A DNA stretch of 64,000 nucleotides from Neelides folsomi (lineage: Eukaryota > Arthropoda > Collembola > Neelipleona > Neelidae). This document shows positions 12,501 through 24,500 of this stretch, one piece after another. The position numbers and the translations under genes were made by a program. The notes below the pieces were generated by a model, which was not told where the DNA came from, did not search any database, and saw only the letters and a list, made by a program, of their open reading frames with translations. The stretch covers positions 62,001 to 126,000 of the forward strand of contig JAQGBZ010000131.1 in assembly GCA_034687125.1 (NCBI GenBank), written 5' to 3'. Position 1 is the stretch's first letter. Each line of letters opens with the position of its first letter.

Positions 12501-15500
12501 CCACTATACAAGAACCTTCTTTCGGTCCCCTTCCCAAAGTCATACAGATATTTATTATGTACATTTGTCAGCAAGAATGAATGAGAAACTTGTTTCATTC
12601 CTGGCTTCCAATAGTCAAAATCGAAGAAGAAATTATAAGAACGAAATACATACACTCGTATAAATGCATTTAAAGTATACCAAATTGTTAAACGAAAAAG
12701 TACAGTAGTTTGTATAGATAGAATAAGGTAGGAAACGTACCGGATTAGGAAATCCTTCATCTTCCGAATCATCGGATTCGATTGAGGATGCAATTGCAGG
12801 TGACATTGCAGGGGGTCTCCCCTCCTTCCAGGAACTCAATCTCTCTTAATTACCCCTCTCAACCAATCCCATTAACTTGCTGAAGACGGCGAAGAACGTG
12901 AGGAGTAGAAGCAGGTATACATTGGACGAGCCACACGCTCTCCCTAAACTCCCGAACAAGACTTGGAGGGAATGGAAAGCGGGACCCCAAGTTAATGTAA
13001 TTTACTCGCCCCTTAAGTAATTTCGTAAAGAGACGAAGTTGGAAAAGCTTGTATAAACTCAAATGCGAAAATTTAGCTGGTACTCTTCCACGCTGAATTG
13101 TATTGCAATCACCCGCTGAACGAGTCAAGGAGTAAAAGAAAATAAATCACTTGCACGACTTTTCATAGCAAAGACGAAACTCCTTTTCATCCGTTTAATC
13201 ACCGTGAACTGAACCTTTGAGCTCGCCACCGAACCAACGAGGACAATAAATTTACAAAAGACTTCAACTTCGGTCCGTTAAATGAAGAATTGGACGGAGA
13301 AGCTGAGACAAAGAGTCTAATAAAATATATTATTTCCAACTGAACTCAATTTAACTTTTGGGCGGTAAAGATAAGGAAAAGATTGAGCAGATGTGTAAAT
13401 CTTCAATTCCAATCGTTTCTTCTTTTGTACGCCTCAATGCAGAGCGACAATCAGAGAGAAAACAGATGGGTTGGAAGAGCCGTCTCCACTTCACAACACA
13501 TTTGATTTCGAGAGACGAAGAAACTTTGAAGATTTGGCGAACATTCCCACTCAACCAAATGACATAATAATGAATGGTATTTGAGAGACTGGCTTCTGTG
13601 CCACTCCTTTCCTCAAAGACATTTGAGTAATTCGGCGCCGATTGATACGGAATTATCTGATGAAATGGTAAAAACCTCGTGGAGCCAACACAAGAAATGA
13701 GACTTATATATTAACAAACGTAGTGGAACTTGAAACGAAAATATCCTTTTGGCTCAAGAAGGAACTCAATACCGAAAGTGTGGACGAGAGGGAGAGTGAA
13801 AGTGTAAAGTCAAGGCTGAGGAGTCAAGAACCAGACTGACTCGCCTCTTTGGGAAAAACGAGGAGCTGTGAGAAAGACTCGAATCCAGAGAATCGGGCTC
13901 GACGTAGTACAAGGTTTCCCTATATCCTAAACTTGAAATGGAGGGAGTGAGAGAGCGATAAAGCAAAGAGTCCGAGTAGAGGCATGGCAGAAGTTGACAT
14001 CCGACCAGCCCACACCATTGACTCCTACTTCTGTGTATTTATATCCGAGAGGATCCGGCCCACTCCCGCTCATGTACCTTCTACCTCCCCATTCACTCCT
14101 TTCTCCGAAAAACTATGAAACTGCAGTCCAAAAATAACATCCGCACTCCTCTTCCTTCCGTCTCCTCCTCTTCTCTGCTCAAGTCCTAAGAAGCCTCCTC
14201 TCAATTCCTCCCATACTCGGAGAGGGACCAACAACCCATACATACCCACATTTACGAACATGCATGAATAAATAAGCAGGATGAAAATCCCATGCTTAGT
14301 CTGAGATTTAGACCCTAGAATCTCGTAAACACAAGGAAGAACTCCCGTTTAAATTCAACATTCATTATATTTTCCATCGCTGCACACTTCTGAAACATAA
14401 AAATGATATAGGGAGAACTGGAGGGAAGAGGAAAATAAATATCAGCCCGGTGCGAATGAACTATCTTTAAAAATAATAACTCTCCTTTCAAACCTATATA
14501 ATCTTCTCTCGTGTAGTTAAACTTTCAACGAGGACATTTCTCCCGCTTCTTAATTGAACATCAAAAATGTGCGAGAATTATGAGTTTTTTGACACTTCGA
14601 GTCAAGAGTTCATAAAGACATCTCAAGATACACATGAACAGTTAGGAACTTGGCAAAGCTATCTGTATTTCCCAATTAGCATGCAATATGCAATCACCTT
14701 CGCACATTATTGGTGATGAATTGAGCCTATTAAGTCTACACGCCCTCAAATCTCCCTCAGTCAGTCATGGACCATCGCTCCTTAATCACTTGAATAATGG
14801 ATTAAAGCCCGATGAGGAGACTTTTCACCCATACCATACAGTTTCTCAATCCAAAGTTCCTTTTAAAAGAGAGATTCCTTGAACCTTCATGGTATTCCTG
14901 ACATGACATGGCGAATTGTAAAACCACACGGCGGTGTACTCGTATTTAGATTCACTGATTTCAAAATTCTTAATACATACATACTTACTTTGATGATGAC
15001 TAATGCATCAAAGAAGCAAGACGACATTTACATTCACATTAAACAAACTTCCCCCTCTCAGTTTCGATCGCCCTTTTTTCTGAAAAGAACATTGAAAGTG
15101 GCTACTGAACCAACTCGAGAGAACTGCTTCTTCCCTAGCTTCTTCCCCTGTGGGTAAAACCTAACATTTACACACTCCCTCCCTTTTCTTTGAGGCAGGC
15201 AATACCCATCGAATCCAATAAGCCAGAGAAGGAAGTCAAAGTTCATTAATTTCACTAAACCCCGAGGCAGAAAAATATGCTGAACAGAAGCCTTTCTCGT
15301 AATCTGTCAGGCACAGTTAATGCTTCCTTGCCTCTCGGCTTTAATTAGGTTTCCTCTTGTTGACTCTCGTTCCGTCACTTGCAAACCTATCTGTGAAACT
15401 GATTGTGATTGTGAGACCACAATGCTTAAATTCACATTATGATAAATATTATTAGTAGAAATCCAAACAAATTACGACACTAAAAAGTACATAATTTGCT

Positions 15501-18500
15501 ACATTTACTTATCTGAATCACCATTTGAATTTTTTAAATTATACTTAATGCCCAAAGTTTCTTCCAAGATATGACTTGAGAAAAATTAACAACAGCCCTT
15601 TTATGCAAGTGAATTATACGAAATTCTAATTGTACCAGCTGCTCAGCTACAGATATTAAATACCTAGTAATATGATTGAAATAACTAAACATTTTTTATT
15701 TATCTTCTAATTCTAATGCTTTTAAATAATAAATCTAAAAATTTTGTAGACAAATTCAGAGAGTGTAGTTAATGATATTATGTATACGTAATTAGCATAT
15801 ATAGAAGCTAATAAGGAAGAAGGCTGGCTGGCGTAAATGTCTAAATAGCCATGAAATGAACTTGGGCTCTTCAATCTTTCGTTTTGAGTAGTGGAGACCA
15901 TTTATCTAAACCTCCATCCATTCATCCTCTCTCCCTTTATTAGAGCTGGAAAAAAGTGAACTTTCCATTTTTCTCCCCTGAAATGGTTAGGAATAATAAA
16001 CTCTTGGTCTTTTCAATCCTCCACGTCCACCCTACTCTCAATAGATTTCAATACCTCTCGTTCGTGAGTAAATGCGGTGTTCGGCCAGAGGGTTTGAAGG
16101 GAAAGAAGAAGACGAATAAATACATAAAATAAAGGTCCTAAATCGATTTTCATTTCATTTCTCATTTATGAGTACCGTTGGGGTTGGTTGGAATGATGAT
16201 GATGACCCGGGCGAGAGGAAAATCTCACCAGCCGCCTCATCAGAGTGGTGTGGAGTGGAATCTCGGGTAGTTTCGTACGCTTCCCTCATTTGACATTACA
16301 TTGCACTTTTGATGATCTCTTATTATTATATGCTGCAGTGCTTTGGCTCTCGCCCTCTCCACCCTGCGACGAGGAATAAAGCCTCAAAAGAATATTCGGA
16401 GTTATCTTCTTCAAAGTTGAATCAGAAATGGAGCTTTCTTTCCGCTTTCTCCAAAAGAACGGAAAGAGGCAAGGTTGTTTTCTTCCTATTTTCTTCCTTC
16501 CTTTTCGGTCCATAAACGGCTCCCATACAATCCGTGTGTATTTTTGAGAAGGGGAGAAAATTTCTCCCTCGTCCGCCATGGGTATATGTATTCTGTATGT
16601 ATCCATTGTAGAAACTGTGTACGCCCATGTAGGAAGCTCATACATGGAATATTTATGCACCCACCTCGTCTCTTCCCAAACTCCACTCAATGGCTCAATA
16701 GCTTCACGAGTCTCGTGTCCCATCACTATTATTGCTATCTGACCGTCTCTTTACACCAACGAGAATGAATGTGACAAAGAAAGAAGGTTTTCTCAAGAAT
16801 TGTCTATTCTGACAATGAGATGACCCTTCTGCTCTCTCACTCCTCTTCAACCCACCCACCCTCCTTCGTATAATTGGAGAAGAGGGAGGACAATTATATA
16901 GAGACCCTTGCCGAGCAGAAAGAAAGATACTGAATTGGAAATGCCTTTTGTAGACTGTTCATCATTTATATTTCTTGTTGAGGATTCTTCTCCTCTCCAT
17001 TTTCAATTGAATCCATGAACTACCATCATTATTTGGTAGTTTGGTACGAGAGTAGATATATCATCGGAAGGACAAAAACAGGGAACTAGCTTAATACATT
17101 CTACCACACCCTGTGGACTTTGGACTTCGGACAGAATTGCTGGGAAAAGGGACCGCCGCCACAAAACGATGTTTATCGTCTGTTCTCAGATTTGAAGGAC
17201 TGGGAGACACCAAAAGAGAATTTGTAGATGAACGAAATGAGAAAAGGAGACCCTTCCTGTCAAGTCTCGTTACTTTTGAGCCCTATACGAAGAAAAACAA
17301 AGGGCCTTTTTCTCAATTCACAATAGAGGTTTGAGAAGAATTGACTTCTTTTATTCTCAAAAATAAATTCTTAAAACCATATTTGGGTTTTAATGCGTCT
17401 TCTCCCTGTGGCGAGACAGACACGCAACGTGGCAGGATAAACGATTAAATTGTGAAGAACTGATTTACGAGATAAAATCTATTATGCTTAGAATGCATAC
17501 ATTATTCCTTTTAAACAAACGTTCTGTCTCTTTTAAGTGGACGCATAATGGTTTCTGACTGACAAAAAGCTAATAAATTAAACTCAATGAGCTGAATTAA
17601 ATTAAACGTGAAACTTCCTATTTTAGGCAAAAACTTTTGAAAGTATTCCTTTTAAATGATTTTTATTAATCTAATTAGCTATTTAGGGTTATATGGTACT
17701 TTATCAAATTAAAAACATTTTCGATTTGGCAAACGAAGAAAAATAGTTAGAAGTTCCAAAATTAGATTCCACTCTCTTCGCTTAATCCTTTGAAAAGTCT
17801 GTAAAAAGAACTTTCCACTTTATCTTAATTCAGAAAATATGTAAAATCTTGAGGAAATCTTCATTCTTTGCTTTTATGTATGTATCAAAGCCATATGCAA
17901 CCGTCTCTGCCATTCCATTCTAGGAAAATGAGAGGGGAGAAAAGATTAAGAAAATCCTCTTCTCCTTCACGTAAGTTAGAGAAGTGAAAGAAAAGTTTCT
18001 CAACACACACCCTGGAGGTCTTATGTCTCCAATGAGCAAAAACTCACACGTTTGTTTTCAAATTCAAAGTCAGGGTCTAAATGTTTGCATATAATGATAT
18101 AATATAAACTCAAATGGATGCATTCACGTGCTCAAGCTATCTGTGGAATACGCAAAAATAAAAATATTTACTGTATGAGCTACACTTTCTTCAAAACTCA
18201 TTTTCCAATGCAGCTCAAAGATATGAAGGGATAAGAAGAACTCATCTTCTGAATTTGAAGAGAGGGGAATGGATGAAGAACAATGCTTGGCAACAACTAA
18301 CATCCTCCTCACTCCACACTACACCACAGTATCATCTTCGGCTCACATCCCCATTTTCGAGGATAAGAAAGGATAAGCATCTCTCCTGTCCTTTCGTCAA
18401 GTTGGGATGAGGAGCCAAAGTAAACTCAGATTGAAGCGAAGCAATCAGCCAAAAGATACACACACACATGGATACATATTATACCAAAATTTGAGTCATA

Positions 18501-21500
18501 TGGCCTGTCATGTTCCCAGAAATTCTTCGTACATATCGATATACCAATACTAGAAACTAAAAATGATATGATTATATACCTACTCCCAAAACCAACCTAG
18601 CCGTGCACTTCGGGACTTTAGCGTCATATCAATATTTGAATTTCTCAAAGTGCCCTTTATAGCGTTTTGAACATTTTCTCTATAATTTTTTTCTGAATGG
18701 AGTAAAAGATAATTTCGATGTCATGTGTAAATAACATATTCTCGGTCCATGAACGAGCTGGACTTTGCGGGTGCCATTTTAAAAATTAATTTATTTAGTT
18801 TGCTGTAGCGATTGCTGTAGCGAATTCATCGCTAAAGCAAACTAAATTAATTTTTTTAAAATGGCACCCGCGAAGTCCAGCTCGTTCGTGGACAGAGAAT
18901 ACGTTCATATTGCTTGAGGCAATTTGAGACATTCAAATCTTGATATGACGCTAAAGTCCTGAAGTGCATGGCTAGGTTGGTTTCGGGAGTACGTAGTATT
19001 CTTTAGGTACATTAAATATATATACTATATATGAAATCATTCACAACACTGGAGCTCCCCATGAGTTTGCAGTGATTAATAAAGGAACTTTCCCCCAAAG
19101 ATAGCATTTAGAGTAAATTGCAATTTTGGAAGGTTTGTATGAAAAGAAATGTTCATATTATAATTTTGTCATTAGATGAGCATCCCAAAATCCTACTCGT
19201 AGAATATAAGCTTCCTAGCATTGCTCCTGACTTTGAGAGTTGAAAGCTCGAGCGTTCCACACATGTTTATCATGTTTCCTATTCTCTAACTTCAAGCCTC
19301 CCATATTTCATTTCCAATTCACTGAAGATGACTCGATGGTGGAACATCTGAATTTAATCTCAGCTGAGACTAGTGTACATATTGGATGACATTTCTCATC
19401 ATGACTCTTGTGTCGCCTAACCAAATCTTCTCAACACGAGTAATGCATTTATCTATACATACAATCACGTTTCAATAAGAAAGGTCTAACGAAACATTCT
19501 TCAGTTTTAAAATGCATTTAAAAGGGTTGAAATTCTCGTTAGGATTTTCAAGGTTAAAAATTAAAAAGTCTGGTTGCATGATTAAAGAACTCACGATCAG
19601 CGATCAGTTTACATTGTCTTAAATAGTCGAATCGAACATTGGGGTTTTAAATATTTGTTTTTTATGTACGATTATTTAACTACTTATTTAATAGAAAATA
19701 AACAATTGTATAATTTAAGGTACATACTAGCTTTGTCTAGCTTTTTAATGCAAACAAAGATTGCTAATGGTAAGTGGATTGTAATTAAGTGTTTGCAGAT
19801 TACATGAATAAGAGAATTAATAATACTCACGTAGGATCATCACTCGTGCGATTGAGCTTCAAACAATTTAGTACTATGAGTTATTCATGTCTTATATACA
19901 TAAGAAATTAAAAGTTTGCTAGCTAAAACGAATGCTCGAACCTTCACTCCTAACTCTTTAGTTTTTGTACATTGAAAAAGTGTATTTGCTGATAGAAAAG
20001 CTTTTATTCAAATGAGGCTTCTTCGCGGAAGTTAACTGATAATTGTAAGAAAAGCCATAAATCAATTAGATAAGGACGCATCGCTTAGAAAATAAGTTCT
20101 AATCCTTAATATGTGTGTACATTACATATTAGACGGACATCTGCAACTATACATGGTGTAATATTTAAAAAATAAATAAAAACAATTTGAATGGAGCAAT
20201 TGAAATACCAGACGAGCACATCACTCCTGAATTCAATCGAATGCCTCTGGAGAATTTAAAAGTTCCTCACGCCCATTGAACCGATGCTCATTTCCTTCAA
20301 GATGAAATATGAAGGAAATTGAAGGCCTTGCTTCAACACATCGCCCATTTTTTAAACGAATTAAAAGTTCATCACCCCAAACATACGAAGAGGAGATCAA
20401 TTTTCATTTGAAAGGAAGACCAAATCTCAAGAGACTCTTCATCATCCCATCTCGGGTTGAGGAGAAATGAAACCTAATATGGGAAAAATTAAATTCCTTT
20501 CCTTCTTTCATCTCATATGAGATCAATTATAGAGTAAGCAGACTTAACATAGTAAATGTCCTTCACTCACATGCCTTTATTGAACACTAAATTGAGTTTT
20601 AAAAATTTTACCACTTTAGAAAAAGCTCATTAGATTGATCTTCAATGTCGAACTTTGTGAAATCTGGTCTAAGAAATCGATTCAAATTCTATAGAAAACT
20701 CTATACCCTCTCGGAAGAATAAAATAAGAGCAGGAATAGAAACTTTTCCTCCTCCTTTCAAGCTTAATTAATGGGATGTAATAAAAGTCGAGTCCTTACC
20801 GAGAAGTGGAACCCATATCCTGTAGAAGCTCCAACAGGCTCCGCATAGATATTTGATGAACTCGACCTTGTCTCAGAGCAGAGCGAAGCAGCGGAAGAGG
20901 ACCATGGGAATCCCCGAGACTCTGATTCAATTAGCTTCTCAAACTTACTCTCGACCTGCTCCTTGAGAGACTCAAGAGGCAACGGAGCGGATCTTCTCGA
21001 GACATTTGAGGCTTCACTCGTTCCGGAAGCCCGGGTTCTTGGAGAATCCATGAGGTTAAGGTAGTCACAAGCAAACTGGCACTGGCGGTTCGACCAACTC
21101 ATGAAATACTCATGATCCTCCCGCTTCCGAACTCTCAAAGACCCTTTCCGATCAAAACGGAGACTCATTGTTTCCTCGTATCCGCCCTCGGTTTATCCTC
21201 ACTCAACAGTCGTAGGTCGACACGAAACTCCCACCAATAACAAAGTTATGAATCTTTTGCGCCGGTTGCCCGACGAAAGACACGATCCTCACCCCAAACA
21301 AGTTATGAGGAATAATCACGTAATCAAAAATCAATTACAGGTCTCAACTATTATAATGAGCACACTCCCACACTCTATCCAAATCCTTCTTTGACTCCAA
21401 TTAAATTAATTTTATCTCTCTTTTAATCTCCACGAACTGACTTGGTTCTGTCGTAAAATACAAGTCTCATGTGAATGAAATTTGTCAAATAACCAGAGAG

Positions 21501-24500
21501 GAATCTTCCAAATTGAGTAAATAAATACGGGGATTGAAAAAAACACAAGCGTAGAAAGAGTCACTTAATATTCGAGTGAAAAATGGGACCCTTTGGTACT
21601 TGAGTCAAGAATTGAATGGTTCGATTTCCTTCCTCGCCTCTCCTTCTATTCACTTTCAAGACGGTGGTGGACGAGGATGCTTCCCTTAAGAAGAGGCCGA
21701 AGAGTCCGGCTTCGAGCCGGAGAGCCAATGGAAAGATCAGAGATGAAGGACAGCTGGAAGTATAAGGAGTTGGGTTCGGAAGGGGCCCCTCTCTAATCAC
21801 ATATGAAGTCCCTGGTCGGCAAGTGTGAGGTTTACTACACTACCACTGTGCTCTCCCTCAACTCTGTCCTGGTGTTGGAGGATTGGAAAGAAGATGGAAG
21901 GAGACCCTCAACTCGACCCTGCCCTCGGAAAAAAATAGACCCCCTCGTGAATACATTCAGATTCCAGCTTGGCTTCATCGACTATTCCATGTATACCTTT
22001 TGTATTAAATGGAATATAGAAATGGAAATCAAAGGCCTCTGAACCAACTTCTATTAGATATAACGCTCTCATTTCATCCCCACATGCCATGATTACGTCC
22101 ATCACTCCCGACCAAATAAGGCATTTTCAATGTACGCTTAATCTACTAGTACTCTCTAGCTACATTCTTCATGTATGCCGACATATGAATGTATACAAAG
22201 TTTACTGGAAGGCTGTCAGCCAATCCTCGTTATCGTTTCGGACTCAATTATTTCATTTAATTACGAGCTTCCCCAAAAACACACAGCTATATACATCTGC
22301 CCCTCCTTTTCGGCTTATTTGACCCAACTCATTAAGATTACCAAAAACAATTATTGCGTTTTAAAAAGTTGAAAGAGAAAATATGAGTTTGGCCTGGCAT
22401 TTCGTCCACACATCATTGCTGTTAAATATGAGGCCATATTTAATCCATTTCGCTCTCCTCGCTTTATGGATATGAAAATAAACGAAAAGGATATGATATG
22501 GGTGTTGTATTAAAGTAAGTTAAAAGTTCCATATGGGACCGTAAATGAGGGAGCAGATTATTTTACTTCTTTTCCAACTCCTCTCTAATATCACCTTCAG
22601 AAGAGAATATATATATATATATATATTATGCAGGGAAAGGGGATACGCCATATGGTAAAAGTAACTCAACAATTTTCCCTCATAATGAATCAAATGATAG
22701 CAAAACATGCACATAGATATAATGTATGTTATACTGATGTAATAGATTTAAAATGAATGAAAAATATATAAAAACGAATCCACTTAATGGTTCCATAATG
22801 AATGAATTCATTTTCGTCGTCGCAAGACACGAGGGTTCCGCCATGTGAAAGAGACACTAGATCTCCTATTTGACTCGCCACCCTCCCTCTCACTCACTTA
22901 ATCTTCACTAAAGCTCAATTTAAACATTCGGGAGAGTAAGGTCATATCAAATTCAGATGTGTAATTTTGTACATCCATTTGTAATGCATCCTTACTGCAC
23001 GAGGCATCCACACACCACAGGCAGCTTTTTTTTCTTTTACGGCACATGTCCATCCATAATGGAATATTAGAAACTGTCTATGTATGTAAACTAATACAAT
23101 ATAAGTAATGAAGGCGTGAGTTCAATATTAAATGTTATATTAACTCTTAGCTTGTCGCTAACAAATAATTTGTATCAAACTTAAAGAATCATTTCATAGG
23201 CCTCAGCTCTGTCCCAATTGGTAGATATACTAATAGAATCAATGAATCAATTGGAAATAGTAATAGGACAACCAAGAAGAATCACTTTAAACTTTTTACA
23301 ACCGAGCGTGGGTAATTCCAGCGCCGCCTGCCTTCCTTAGATGTGGTAGCCGTCTCTCAGGCTTCCTATTTTGGTCCTGCTCTCTTCGTTCTAGTACTTA
23401 TTTTTTTGTAATCTTTATAGTCATTATCAAGAAATTCTCAACTTTTTTCAGTGAAAAAATGAGATAATAAGGGAACTTTTTTCATTTCTAAATAGTTGGA
23501 TCCAAGTCAAATTTATGCACATAAGCCCTTTGTAGTTTATCATTTCTTGGCATATCTCCACATTTCGCAATAAAATGCATCATTATTCGGATTCGCACTC
23601 TTGAAAAAGACGGTCTTTAATCAAATGGCTATACGAAAGCTATGGAATATAAAAGGGCAATAATGGCCTTTTCTCAATTTTGCGATTCGAACTTCATCTT
23701 ACCCATCCTCCAACCCTGAGCTCAAATTGCCATTATAACTCAACAGCTAAAATGACACGCAAACGACATAATTCAGTGTATAAAGGAGGATCTATAATAA
23801 ATGTCATTGGTTGAAATATAAAAGTAAATTGCCTCAATTTCCACCACTCTCGCCCCAAGATAAACATAGTCTACATTATTAGCTATCGATTAACTCAATT
23901 TTCATCGGGAAGTTTGGAATCCTTGCATCTGGTGAAGTTGAAGGTGAACGTCATTCTACATATAACTATGCATTTAGGGTAGGTATCTCAACTCGCAAGT
24001 TTTTTCCTCTCTGCCCCTTAGTGCAGATTAAATCAAATAAAAACGTTCGGCCGGCCCTTCATCTTTCAAAAGGAGTAGGGGGAGGTAAAGTGGATGGATG
24101 GATTTTTCTACAAATATGGTCTGAAATTCCATTTTTTCCCAACCTTTCAATCCATTTGATACAAATAAAACCTTTGTAAGGAATAATCTTCAAAACTTTG
24201 CTCCCCTCTCCACGATTACTTTAGCTCAGAATGTGACAGGGTGGGCCATGGAGGGGCCGGAGGAAGTTGGAAAGATGAAGAATGGGCATTCGATGAGTGG
24301 TGAGTGTGGTATTGAATATCCTTCCTTAAACTTTCTTCCTGTTGTCGACTGAATCCCCACCAACACCATGGTCTCAGATGGAGCCGAGGGCTCCTAAGCC
24401 CATCCATATCCTTAATATGGAGAGGGAGACCCTTGGGGATGAAGGAAATGTAAAGGAGGGGACGGAGCACGTGGCATTAGTGTGGAAAAGTGAGACAACA

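Noticed and set aside
12807-12839. Longer version of first exon a beginning at 12839
   Set aside because: That start is TTG. An in-frame stop lies just upstream and the first ATG is at 12806.
16286-16768. Four overlapping frames on both strands
   Set aside because: Multiple simultaneous open frames reflect base composition rather than coding.
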